Positions 31,003 to 37,927 of a stretch of 39,266 nucleotides of DNA are shown piece by piece (position 1 is the first letter of the stretch; every line of letters begins with the position of its first letter). This stretch comes from a virus. The translations under genes and the position numbers were made by a program. Under the pieces are notes generated by a model. It searched no databases and had not been told where the DNA came from. It saw only the letters and a program-made list of their open reading frames with translations. The DNA lies in the IMG/VR virus record IMGVR_UViG_3300032096_000021, positions 1 to 39,266 of that record; one strand, written 5' to 3'.

Positions 31003-31221
31003 ATGTTCGGACTACTCAAGAAGCGCCAGCGCCGCCAGATGGCAGTTCAGCGCACCAGCAAGACCAGCGAGATCGACCGCCGGCTGGCGGCAGCGCGTGA
31101 GGCGATGGGGGACAAGTACCTCGGCGGCCGGAACGTCGAGCGCGACGGACCAAAGCCGAGCACCGCCCAGCTTCACCACCGCTGGGATCAGTTCAACAAG
31201 CTCGAGCGGGGTGTGGCATGA
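31003..31221 (+). CDS. Small basic hypothetical protein (72 aa)
   Basis: 72 residues, very basic and helical at the start (LLKKRQRRQMAVQRTSK), with SEIDRRLAAAREAMGDKYLGG later. AGGAGG lies seven bases before ATG 31003. First gene after the structured non-coding stretch, overlapping the next by four bases. It could bind nucleic acid, given its charge, and is a possible candidate for an early regulator, but no family is recognised. Confidence 0.68.
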   Translation: MFGLLKKRQRRQMAVQRTSKTSEIDRRLAAAREAMGDKYLGGRNVERDGPKPSTAQLHHRWDQFNKLERGVA

Positions 31222-31490
31222 GCGATACGGCAGTGAAGATCAAGGATCTGTCCGGGTGGAACGGCCACGCTTCTCTCTACCGCCTGGACCCGCCGCTAGA
31301 TGGCGAGGAGTACGTGATCGCGAGCGCGGCTCGGGTGTCTGGGCTGGCCATCGAGACCTACCTGTTCCCCTCAGACAAGGACGGCAACCCGAAGTCGTAC
31401 TCGGAGATGGACGGAAGCGTGAAAGGGACGCTCAGCCATGCAGACGCACTCGGCCTGGCTGGGTATGAAATTAAGGAGGTGCCGGCATGA
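31218..31490 (+). CDS. Hypothetical early protein (90 aa)
   Basis: 90 residues, mixed alpha/beta: NGHASLYRLDPPLDGEEYVIAS, GLAIETYLFPSD and GTLSHADALGLAGYEI. The pattern is seen in small phage proteins that show up in recombination operons but have no assigned role. Coupled by ATGA overlaps on both sides. Confidence 0.68.
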   Translation: MSDTAVKIKDLSGWNGHASLYRLDPPLDGEEYVIASAARVSGLAIETYLFPSDKDGNPKSYSEMDGSVKGTLSHADALGLAGYEIKEVPA

Positions 31491-32245
31491 GCGACCTCGA
31501 AGCCCGCCAGGCACGCCCGGCGACTCCACCCATGACCAAGCACCACGGCCCGGTGGTCCCGCCTGGGCGCGAGATGCGGCCGAAGCCGGTGCAGAAAGAG
31601 AAGCAAGCGATGCAGAAAGAAACGCCACCCCTGTCGCAGAACGCCCGGATGGTCCTGTCGCAGCTCGACCACAACGGCCCGCAGACCGGCGTCGAGCTAT
31701 CCAAGGCGACCGGCCTGTCTCAAGGCTCGGTCAGCACCGCGCTCAAGGCCCTGCGCGAGGCCGGCGAGGTGACCAGCAAGAAAACCAGCCTCAACGGCGG
31801 CGCGATCATCAACACCTCGACCGCTTGGGCAACCAAGGAGATCGAGGTTGAGGTCAAGCGCCGGAAGGATGACGAGCGGTTCGACGAGGATCGCGCCGAC
31901 GCGATCGGCCAGAACGGCAACGACGGCGCGCACTACGGGGCTGAGGTGGGTGAAGACAGCGCTGTCGACCTGAGCGACGAACACCTGCCTATCGTCGAAC
32001 AGGCGCAGCACCCATCGCCGATCGACGGCGATAGCAGCGATGCATACATCGCCCGCGATGCCCTCGCCAAGATTTGGCGCTGCATCGGCCGCATGGAGAC
32101 GGATAGCCAGACCGGCATCGCCCCCCTCCCCGAAAACGACAACCGAGTCACCGCCCTGCGCCGCCTGGTCCCGATGGTCTCCGACGACATCGGCGCCGCG
32201 CTGAGCGAGGTGCTGGATCGGGTGACGGGTAAGGAGGCGGCGTGA
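31487..32245 (+). CDS. Winged-helix (MarR/IclR-like) DNA-binding protein
   Basis: 252 residues. After a Pro/Lys-rich start the segment at about 50-110 is a winged helix: NARMVLSQLDHNGPQTGVELSKAT, SQGSVSTALKALREAGEV, then a wing with NGGAIINTS. The acidic second half (about 120-170) looks disordered and the end is helical (ALSEVLDRVTGKEA). Probably a phage early transcription regulator; target unknown. Confidence 0.72.
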   Translation: MSDLEARQARPATPPMTKHHGPVVPPGREMRPKPVQKEKQAMQKETPPLSQNARMVLSQLDHNGPQTGVELSKATGLSQGSVSTALKALREAGEVTSKKTSLNGGAIINTSTAWATKEIEVEVKRRKDDERFDEDRADAIGQNGNDGAHYGAEVGEDSAVDLSDEHLPIVEQAQHPSPIDGDSSDAYIARDALAKIWRCIGRMETDSQTGIAPLPENDNRVTALRRLVPMVSDDIGAALSEVLDRVTGKEAA

Positions 32246-32559
32246 GCGTAATAGCACCACAGGAGATGACCGACATGCACGGCAACGGACAGACCAGCGT
32301 CGACGCCACCCTGGCGGAACGCGGAAATCGATACGGCAGCTTCGACGAGCACGCCCGGATCACCCAGGCGATCAAGCGGGCGATGGAGGATTCGCGGAAC
32401 TGGGCAAGCCTCGACGACGACATGCGCGAGTCGCTCGAAATGCTGGCCCACAAGGTCGGGCGAATACTCAACGGCGATCCGGCCTATGCCGATTCGTGGC
32501 ACGACATTGCCGGGTACGTCCGTCTCGTCGAGCAGCGTCTCGAGACCGAGACAGCCTGA
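32242..32559 (+). CDS. DUF6378-type protein
   Basis: 105 residues. TLAERGNRYGSFDEHARITQAIKRAM, DDDMRESLEMLAHKVGRILNG and YADSWHDIAGYVRLVEQRL match the DUF6378 family of phages, all-alpha with MazG-like acidic residues. This fits nucleotide-pool or nucleotide-hydrolase relatives, but activity is not shown. GTG 32242 has AAGGAGG upstream and overlaps the preceding stop. Confidence 0.78.
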   Translation: MSVIAPQEMTDMHGNGQTSVDATLAERGNRYGSFDEHARITQAIKRAMEDSRNWASLDDDMRESLEMLAHKVGRILNGDPAYADSWHDIAGYVRLVEQRLETETA

Positions 32560-32726
32560 TGTTTGCCAACACCGACATCGTGGAACTGGACGAGGACGAC
32601 ATCGCCGAGCTGCGCGCGGAGTCGATCCACCAGCGCCGGCACCAGCGCGCACTGATGGCGCACCCCCACTGCATGGACCCGGATCACCCGGGGTTCGAGA
32701 ACTGCCAGGAGGATGAGGACGAATGA
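32559..32726 (+). CDS. Small acidic protein (55 aa)
   Basis: 55 residues, acidic (DIVELDEDDIAELRAESIHQRR) with a C-terminal His/Cys/Asp cluster (AHPHCMDPDHPGFENCQED) that could bind zinc. Starts in TGATG with the preceding stop and overlaps the exonuclease start (ATGA). Function unknown; position suggests a companion of the recombination genes. Confidence 0.65.
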   Translation: MFANTDIVELDEDDIAELRAESIHQRRHQRALMAHPHCMDPDHPGFENCQEDEDE

Positions 32727-33682
32727 ACGAACGACAGCAATGGCTCGAGCAACGCCGGACGGGAATCGGCGGGTCGGACGTGAGCGCGATCCTCGGGCTC
32801 AACAAGTTCAAGACCGCGCTCGACCTGTACCGCGACAAGCGTGGCGAGACGGATCTCGATGACGGCCAGAGCGAGCCGGCCTATTGGGGCACCGTGCTCG
32901 AGGACGTGGTCGCCGACGAGTACGCCCGCCGAGAGGGCCGGACGGTCCAGCGCGTGAACACCATGATGCGCCACCCGAGCCACGACTTCGCCATTGCCAA
33001 CATCGACCGCGCCGTGGTGCGAGACGGCAAGCGCGCCCGGTGGAACGGCGTGAAGCTCCTGGGCACCGATCGCATCCTCGAGTGCAAGACGGCCAACGGT
33101 TTCGCCGCGCAGCAGTGGGGCGAGCCGGGCAGTGACTACGTGCCGCAGCCGTACCTGGTGCAGTGCCAGTGGTACATGGCCATCACCGACACCGCGCGCA
33201 CCGATCTGGCCGTGCTGATCGGCGGGCAGGACTTCCGCGTCTACCGCATCCCGCGTGACGACGAGCTGATCGACATCCTGCTCACCGAGGCCGCCGCGTT
33301 CTGGCAGCGCGTGCAGGACGGCATCCCGCCAGATCCGCAGAGCGAGGCAGAGGCCCGCCAGCGCTGGGCAGAGCACCAGCAGGGCCGCGAGATCGAGGCC
33401 GACGAGGAACTGGCGCGCATCGCGAGCGAACTGGGGTACGTCAAAAACGAGATCAAGAACCTCGGCCAGCGCGAGAAAGACCTGCGCGACCGCCTGATCC
33501 CGCGCCTCGAGGACGCCGAGATCGTCACCCACAACGGCGAGCGCCTGCTCACCTACCGGGCCAACAAGCCCAGCCGCAAGACCGACTGGCAGGCCGTGGC
33601 GAATGACGCCGGCGCCGACCAATCACTGATCGAAAAACACACCACTGATAAACCCGGCGCACGTGTGCTGCGCCTGGCATGA
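32723..33682 (+). CDS. YqaJ-family recombination exonuclease
   Basis: 319 residues. GIGGSDVSAILGLNKF (14-29), E60 in GTVLEDVV, D95 in ANIDR, and E120-x-K122 in LECKT form the PD-(D/E)XK nuclease site of YqaJ viral recombinases. The C-terminal 80 residues are a coiled-coil (ELARIASELGYVKNEIKNLG) and a small strand domain. It should resect double-strand ends and hand single strands to the RecT protein encoded next, as lambda Exo does with Beta. Confidence 0.92.
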   Translation: MNERQQWLEQRRTGIGGSDVSAILGLNKFKTALDLYRDKRGETDLDDGQSEPAYWGTVLEDVVADEYARREGRTVQRVNTMMRHPSHDFAIANIDRAVVRDGKRARWNGVKLLGTDRILECKTANGFAAQQWGEPGSDYVPQPYLVQCQWYMAITDTARTDLAVLIGGQDFRVYRIPRDDELIDILLTEAAAFWQRVQDGIPPDPQSEAEARQRWAEHQQGREIEADEELARIASELGYVKNEIKNLGQREKDLRDRLIPRLEDAEIVTHNGERLLTYRANKPSRKTDWQAVANDAGADQSLIEKHTTDKPGARVLRLA

Positions 33683-33692
33683 GGACCGACCA

Positions 33693-34553
33693 ATGAGTGC
33701 AACCGCACAGCTCAAGAACAAGATGTCCAACCGCGAACTGGCAACGGCCAGCCGGCAGGTCGCCAAGGATGCCGGCATCGGCACCGTCAAGCAGTTCTTC
33801 GAGAGCCAGAAGGGATCGATGGCCGCCGTGCTGCCCAAGCACGTCAGCACCGATCGCATGCTCAAGATCGCCCTGGGCGCCATGCGCACCACCCCGAAGC
33901 TGATGAACTGCCGGATCGAGAGCCTGATGAGCGCCGTCGTCCAGTGCGCGCAGCTTGGCCTCGAACCCAACACGCCGCTCGGCCACGCCTACCTGATCCC
34001 GTTCGAGAATCGCAAGCAGGGCACCACCGAGGTGCAGGTGATCATGGGCTACAAGGGCCTGATCGACCTCGCCCGCCGCTCCGGCCAGATCGTCAGCATC
34101 GCCGCCCACGAAGTGCGTGAGCACGACGAGTTCGACTTCGCCTATGGCCTCGAGGAACGACTCGAGCACCGCCCGGCATCAGGCCACCGTGGCGAGATCA
34201 CCCACTTCTACGCCGTCGCCAAGCTGGTCGGCGGGGGCCACGCCTTCGAGGTGATGGGCAAGGCGGACGTCGACGCCATCCGCGACAGCACACAGACCAA
34301 GGGCAAGTTTGGCCCCTGGAAAGATCACTACGTCGAGATGGGCCGCAAGACCGCCCTTCGCCGCCTGTTCAAGTACCTGCCCGTCTCCATCGAACTGGCG
34401 ACCGCCAGCCAGATCGACGAGCAGCAGGAGCCGGACTACAGCGACGTGCTCGAGGGCGAGATCGTCGCGCCGGAACCGATCGAGGACCAGGGCGGTGACC
34501 AGCCCGGCATGCTCGACAACGTCGACCGCGAGACCGGGGAGGTGCGGGCATGA
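33693..34553 (+). CDS. recT: RecT single-strand annealing protein
   Basis: 286 residues. KQFFESQKGSMAAVLPKHV, MRTTPKLMNCRIESLMSAVVQCAQLGLEPNTPLGHAYLIPF and VQVIMGYKGLIDLARRSGQI are diagnostic of RecT. The C-terminal ~50 residues are acidic and Pro-rich. It anneals complementary single strands and works with YqaJ exonuclease and SSB. ATG 33693 with GAGG upstream is preferred over the upstream ATG. Its last codons are part of a 16-base repeat (34539-34554). Confidence 0.94.
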   Translation: MSATAQLKNKMSNRELATASRQVAKDAGIGTVKQFFESQKGSMAAVLPKHVSTDRMLKIALGAMRTTPKLMNCRIESLMSAVVQCAQLGLEPNTPLGHAYLIPFENRKQGTTEVQVIMGYKGLIDLARRSGQIVSIAAHEVREHDEFDFAYGLEERLEHRPASGHRGEITHFYAVAKLVGGGHAFEVMGKADVDAIRDSTQTKGKFGPWKDHYVEMGRKTALRRLFKYLPVSIELATASQIDEQQEPDYSDVLEGEIVAPEPIEDQGGDQPGMLDNVDRETGEVRA

Positions 34554-34811
34554 ATGTCATGACCAAGTTCCACATCGTGTACGTCGCCGACCGACGTGAC
34601 CCGTACTACTACACGAATTGGGAGGGAAAAGCCCACGCCGAGATCATCGCCGAGTCAGTGGACGACGCGAGGGATCGTCTCAAGAAGATATTGCCCGAGC
34701 TGCGAAGTACGCACTTCTGGAATATGCGCGTCCTGAAAATCACCGATGAGCCGGTGTTCCCGAATGCCGCCGATGAGATGGAAAGCCAACAGAGCGAGGT
34801 GCGGGCATGAA
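34539..34811 (+). repeat. 16-base direct repeats flanking the 34550-34810 gene
   Basis: GAGGTGCGGGCATGAA occurs at 34539-34554 and 34796-34811. Each copy contains ribosome site, stop of the previous gene and start of the next in ATGA overlap, so RecT and the 86-residue protein both end in EVRA. The pair brackets a single gene exactly, so that gene may be an inserted cassette. Confidence 0.65.
34550..34810 (+). CDS. Hypothetical protein between RecT and SSB (86 aa)
   Basis: 86 residues, alpha/beta: KFHIVYVADRRDPYYYTNWEG, HAEIIAESVDDARDRLKKILPEL and NMRVLKITDEPVF. Interrupts the usual RecT-SSB pair. It is flanked by perfect 16-base repeats at the junctions, which suggests recent insertion as a cassette. 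Possibly a recombination accessory protein; no family recognised. Confidence 0.7.
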   Translation: MNVMTKFHIVYVADRRDPYYYTNWEGKAHAEIIAESVDDARDRLKKILPELRSTHFWNMRVLKITDEPVFPNAADEMESQQSEVRA

Positions 34812-35277
34812 CCAATTCACCGCCATCGGCCGCCTCGGCAGCGATGCAGAAACGCGAGCAACCCCCAACGGAACCACCGTAGCCAGCTTCCCCCTCGCCG
34901 TCGACGTGGGCTACGGCGACAACAAGCGCGCCATGTGGATCGACTGCGCCATCTTCGGCAAGCGCGCCGAGTCCGGCCTGATCCAGTACCTGACCAAGGG
35001 CAAGCAGGTCGCCGTCTCCGGCCCCATCGAGGACAAGGTGTTCGACAAGCGCGACGGCAGCCAGGGATTCAAGATCGCCCTGAGCGTCAACGAGCTGGAC
35101 CTGATCGGCGGCGACGACCGCCAACAGCCCCGCCAGCAACCGCCCTCACAGCAAAGCCAGCAGGCAGCCGGTGGGATGGCGCCGCCGCCAGCGACCGGGC
35201 AGGCGTATGGCAATGGCGGCGGCGATTTCGGCTCCGATGATATTCCGTTCGCCGCCGTGGACGGGAGGTGTGCGTGA
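34807..35277 (+). CDS. ssb: Single-stranded DNA-binding protein
   Basis: 156 residues. OB fold at 1-103 (NQFTAIGRLGSDAETRATPNG, MWIDCAIFGKRAE, KGKQVAVSG, LSVNELDLIGG), then a Gln/Pro/Gly-rich linker. The C-terminal acidic interaction motif DDIPF (144-148) is present but followed by eight extra residues (AAVDGRCA), where SSBs normally end. The extra codons overlap the ribosome site of the next gene. Protects single strands during replication and RecT annealing. Confidence 0.93.
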   Translation: MNQFTAIGRLGSDAETRATPNGTTVASFPLAVDVGYGDNKRAMWIDCAIFGKRAESGLIQYLTKGKQVAVSGPIEDKVFDKRDGSQGFKIALSVNELDLIGGDDRQQPRQQPPSQQSQQAAGGMAPPPATGQAYGNGGGDFGSDDIPFAAVDGRCA

Positions 35278-35603
35278 TGGTGCGACCTGATCTCAATTTC
35301 AGCATCTCTCGAGATGTGTTTGCGCCAAGCCAGCCGTTCGTTCTCCACGTCTACGCGAAAGGATCGCCGGGGAAAGTCGCTGTCGGTCAGCCGATCGTAA
35401 TGACCGAGCAGAACGAGGCAGAGCGCATTGAGCCGACAGCCATGGTTAGCCGTGAGGCAGCGCAACAGCTCATGGATGAACTCTACATGGCAGGGCTTCG
35501 GCCAAGCTCAGAAGCGCGACGGCAAGACGTGGTGCAGTCGAAGGACGAGCACCTGAGCGACCTGCGGAAGATTGCGTTCAAGGCGCTCAAGATCGAGGAC
35601 TGA
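35277..35603 (+). CDS. Hypothetical protein (108 aa)
   Basis: 108 residues. Its N-terminal half looks beta (NFSISRDVFAPSQPFVLHVYAKG, GQPIVMTEQNEAERIEP), its C-terminal half helical (REAAQQLMDELYMAGLRPS, LSDLRKIAFKALK). GGGAGG precedes TGATG at 35275-35279. No known motif. Found after SSB; possibly an accessory recombination protein. Confidence 0.68.
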   Translation: MVRPDLNFSISRDVFAPSQPFVLHVYAKGSPGKVAVGQPIVMTEQNEAERIEPTAMVSREAAQQLMDELYMAGLRPSSEARRQDVVQSKDEHLSDLRKIAFKALKIED

Positions 35604-35608
35604 TCGTC

Positions 35609-35974
35609 ATGACCCAACTCGACCTCCTAACCGAACCGCGCGCCCCGCAGCGCACCCATCGTCCCATGACTCGGAGCGAAGGCTATCCGGTGATCGACGG
35701 ACTCGGAGCCAAGTACACCACCTGGCACCCGTATAACCCGGCCATGTTCGCCGCCATCCGTCGTGAGCTGGCAGACGGCCCGCGCACATGGGGTGACCTC
35801 TACATGACGCTACGCGCCTACCCCGGCGACACGGACAAGCTCAAGGGCCACCTCTACCGCATGGTCAGCACCGGCGAGGTCGAGGAAGGCGAGGTTTTCT
35901 ACGGCGCGGAGAACCCGCGCGACCCCGGGTATCAAGGATCCGCGAACGATTACCGACTCACGGAGGCAGCATGA
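35609..35974 (+). CDS. Winged-helix-like hypothetical protein (121 aa)
   Basis: 121 residues. The central part reads as a small winged helix: PAMFAAIRRELADGPRTWGDLYMTLRAYPGD, TDKLKGHLYRMVSTGEVEEGEVFYG. Regulatory DNA binding is possible. The N-terminus (MTQLDLLTE) resembles the start of many phage accessory proteins. Its last codons overlap the next gene (ATGA). Confidence 0.68.
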   Translation: MTQLDLLTEPRAPQRTHRPMTRSEGYPVIDGLGAKYTTWHPYNPAMFAAIRRELADGPRTWGDLYMTLRAYPGDTDKLKGHLYRMVSTGEVEEGEVFYGAENPRDPGYQGSANDYRLTEAA

Positions 35975-36408
35975 GCGACGTAATGCTTATCGGCGGACTG
36001 AGAGCGCCGCACCATCCAGATGACCCGATCAGCCAGCGACAGCTTGTGCAACTTGCACGGGAAGCCGCCGACCGCATCGAGGCCGACGCGGAGCGCATCG
36101 CCGAGCTTGAGCGGGAGCTGGGAGAACAAGCTGCTGAACGCCACGCCGGCCACATCGGCCAGTCAACGCTGGTCGCGGTTGAGAAGTCACTCAACGGATA
36201 CGGCGGAATACTAGCCCACCGCGACCTGCTGGTGGCGGCAGATGCGCTTGCCGAAGCCAAGGCGATCGCAGATCGCCGCAAGGAAGAGTTTGAGGAGCGG
36301 GGCTGTGACGGAGATCACGATTTGGCCGCTGGGTGCGATTCAGTCGCCTTTGAACTTGGAGAGCGGGCCGACCGCCTACGCCGCGAAGCCGAGGAAGGTG
36401 AGTCATGA
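35971..36408 (+). CDS. Coiled-coil hypothetical protein (145 aa)
   Basis: 145 residues. A helical coiled-coil stretch (AREAADRIEADAERIAELEREL, about 28-55) is followed by a second helical part and the C-terminus RREAEEGES. The DNA at its 3' end (36372-36394) is repeated exactly at the end of the last gene (39215-39237). No catalytic motif; unknown function. Confidence 0.68.
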   Translation: MSDVMLIGGLRAPHHPDDPISQRQLVQLAREAADRIEADAERIAELERELGEQAAERHAGHIGQSTLVAVEKSLNGYGGILAHRDLLVAADALAEAKAIADRRKEEFEERGCDGDHDLAAGCDSVAFELGERADRLRREAEEGES

Positions 36409-36536
36409 GCGGCGTGGACGTGTTTTCGCTGGCAGGGCTGGCGCTGCTAGCCGCTCTGTTCGTTGGAGATTGGATTGCTGGCCGCTCGCGCTGCCGACGC
36501 TGGAAGAAACGATACGGGGAGGATTTCCCATGCTGA
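36405..36536 (+). CDS. Single-pass membrane protein (43 aa)
   Basis: 43 residues: hydrophobic segment about 5-24 (DVFSLAGLALLAALFVGDWI), then basic RSRCRRWKKR. ATG 36405 overlaps the previous stop. The gene overlaps the next start by seven bases. Position and coupling support it; function unknown. First of three small membrane proteins in this stretch. Confidence 0.65.
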   Translation: MSGVDVFSLAGLALLAALFVGDWIAGRSRCRRWKKRYGEDFPC

Positions 36537-36802
36537 CTTTGACCGCGCATCAGATCAAAGAACTGGCCGAATTCGCCGGGATGGAAGTTACGCACGATGA
36601 CGATGAGCTGATGGAGTCCGAGTACACCATCGTGGAGCGCCCGACCATCCCATTCAGGGACGAGGTTGAGGGGGCCAAGAATCGCTACTACCAACATGCC
36701 GCTTACCTGACCGACTACCCGGAGGAGGGTGCCCTCCCTCTTGGGCCGGAGATCGAGCCGCCGCGTGCAGCCAAGTGCGAAGCCGAGGGGGGTGGATCAT
36801 GA
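36530..36802 (+). CDS. Hypothetical acidic protein (90 aa)
   Basis: 90 residues, acidic, with LTAHQIKELAEFAGMEVTHDDDE at the start and a Pro/Glu-rich end. GGGAGG lies before ATG 36530 and inside the previous gene. Its C-terminus (KCEAEGGGS) comes from the repeated gene-end element. No family recognised. Confidence 0.66.
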   Translation: MLTLTAHQIKELAEFAGMEVTHDDDELMESEYTIVERPTIPFRDEVEGAKNRYYQHAAYLTDYPEEGALPLGPEIEPPRAAKCEAEGGGS

Positions 36803-37011
36803 AGCCTTGCAAATCCTACCGCGCCGATTCCCGTGTGTGTGCAGATGGTTTTGTGCAGAAGCCGTATTGCTCGGGTAACGCTGGGTGTCCCTGTTGTGGG
36901 GCGATAAGCCGTGAGCAAACCCCGTATTGCCTACGTGACGAAGTGCCGGAACACATGGTTTCCGATGACGGGTCGCCTGCATTTACGCGAGAAGCCGAGG
37001 GGGTGGAGTGA
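36799..37011 (+). CDS. Cys-rich small protein (70 aa)
   Basis: 70 residues with seven Cys, including a CPCC and others spaced as in zinc-binding proteins (CKSYRADSRVC, YCSGNAGCPCC). The acidic tail ends REAEGVE. It is bracketed at both ends by the gene-end element (36779-36788 and 36991-37000), so it could be a cassette. Function unknown. Confidence 0.63.
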   Translation: MKPCKSYRADSRVCADGFVQKPYCSGNAGCPCCGAISREQTPYCLRDEVPEHMVSDDGSPAFTREAEGVE

Positions 37012-37289
37012 TGGAGTGCGAATTCCTGTCAGCGGTGATCGTAATTTCTGCCGGGGCGCTCATGTTCATGGTGCTCCTGTCCAGACAGATCGCGGAAAAC
37101 ACTCGGCTACGCATTGAGGTTGCGCGCATCAAGGAAAAGGATCGCCTGCTTAAAGACCTGCGCAAATTCCGTGATCGGCGCGAGGGCAAACGTGTCGACA
37201 ACGACAATCAGCCACCGCCGCCTGAGCCGCCACCTGTTCGCATGTTTGTTGGAGCCAAGCAGGTTCGCCCGGAGGACCGCGACCAATGA
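37011..37289 (+). CDS. Membrane-anchored coiled-coil protein (92 aa)
   Basis: 92 residues: hydrophobic segment at about 5-26 (FLSAVIVISAGALMFMVLL), charged helix (RLRIEVARIKEKDRLLKDLRKF) and Pro-rich tail (PPPPEPPP). Such layouts are known in small inner-membrane inhibitors and spanin-like proteins, but it is far from the lysis genes. TGATG start at 37009-37013. Confidence 0.66.
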   Translation: MECEFLSAVIVISAGALMFMVLLSRQIAENTRLRIEVARIKEKDRLLKDLRKFRDRREGKRVDNDNQPPPPEPPPVRMFVGAKQVRPEDRDQ

Positions 37290-37429
37290 CCCCCGAAACC
37301 ATCGCCCTACTCGTCACCGCAGCCCTGTGCCTGGTCGCCATCGCCGGCGTGATCGTCGGCGTGTGGATGCAGGAGCGTGGCAACAGCGAGAGTGACGAGC
37401 ACGAATCCACCGACGACTGCCGGAACTGA
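37286..37429 (+). CDS. Single-pass membrane protein (47 aa)
   Basis: 47 residues. One strongly hydrophobic segment (about 6-27, IALLVTAALCLVAIAGVIVGVW), acidic tail SESDEHESTDDC. ATG 37286 overlaps the previous stop (ATGA). Third of the small membrane proteins in this operon. Function unknown. Confidence 0.63.
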   Translation: MTPETIALLVTAALCLVAIAGVIVGVWMQERGNSESDEHESTDDCRN

Positions 37430-37439
37430 CGGAGGCCGC

Positions 37440-37646
37440 ATGTTTCTGACACAGAACGAATTGCGAGAGGCGAGCGGCTATGCTCACATCTCCAAGCAAA
37501 AAGCCTGGCTCAATTCCTACGGCATCAAGTACGCCGTCGACCGCTGGGGTCGGCCGTCAGTTATGCGCAAGGAGTTCGAGCTGGCATTCACCAGCGACTC
37601 GGCACCGAAGGCCGACGAGCCTAACCTTAGACATATCAGTGCGTGA
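37440..37646 (+). CDS. DUF4224 protein, probable excisionase
   Basis: 68 residues. FLTQNELREASGYAHISKQKAWLNSYGIKYAVDRWGRPSV contains the DUF4224 pattern; the family lies next to tyrosine integrases and behaves as an HTH of excisionase type. GGAGG precedes ATG 37440. One small gene separates it from the integrase. Expected to direct excision by binding near the att arms. Confidence 0.78.
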   Translation: MFLTQNELREASGYAHISKQKAWLNSYGIKYAVDRWGRPSVMRKEFELAFTSDSAPKADEPNLRHISA

Positions 37647-37653
37647 GGTGACA

Positions 37654-37923
37654 ATGATTTATGCGATTAACAAGCGGACGAAAGAGCATCGGGTTGTGCC
37701 TGATGGCGTCAAGAAGCACGGCGCGGACTGGCGCATCGTCGAATCCGACTCATACGGGTGGATTCCGTGGAATAGCGAAAAACTCCCGCTGCCTGATGGC
37801 TCCCGGATGGACATTCGCACCCGCAATGGAAACACCTACCTGAACTTTGAACAGCCGGCTGGTGGGTTCACAACTTCAGGTCATCCACTAGACATCAACG
37901 CCTACCGCCCAATAGCGGACTGA
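37654..37923 (+). CDS. Hypothetical protein before integrase (89 aa)
   Basis: 89 residues, strand-rich: MIYAINKRTKEHRVVPDGVKKHG, WRIVESDSYGWIPWNS and NGNTYLNFEQPAGG. Small proteins of this style are frequent in phage early operons; function not known. It ends four bases before the integrase start. Confidence 0.65.
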   Translation: MIYAINKRTKEHRVVPDGVKKHGADWRIVESDSYGWIPWNSEKLPLPDGSRMDIRTRNGNTYLNFEQPAGGFTTSGHPLDINAYRPIAD

Positions 37924-37927
37924 AACC

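Larger units (their letters stand above)
36372..37000 (+). repeat. Repeated gene-end element GAAGCCGAGG
   Basis: GAAGCCGAGG occurs at 36385-36394, 36779-36788, 36991-37000 and 39228-39237, each near the 3' end of a gene; in the first three it runs into the ribosome site and start of the next gene. The copies at 36372-36394 and 39215-39237 are identical over 23 bases. Upstream proteins end in EAE-G-like tails (REAEEGES, EAEGGGS, REAEGVE). Confidence 0.6.

Noticed and set aside
30750-31100. Possible small genes on both strands in the structured stretch (30750-31019 minus, 30849-31100 plus)
   Set aside because: His/Arg/Pro-rich translations without RBS; they cross the hairpins and the start of the real gene at 31003.
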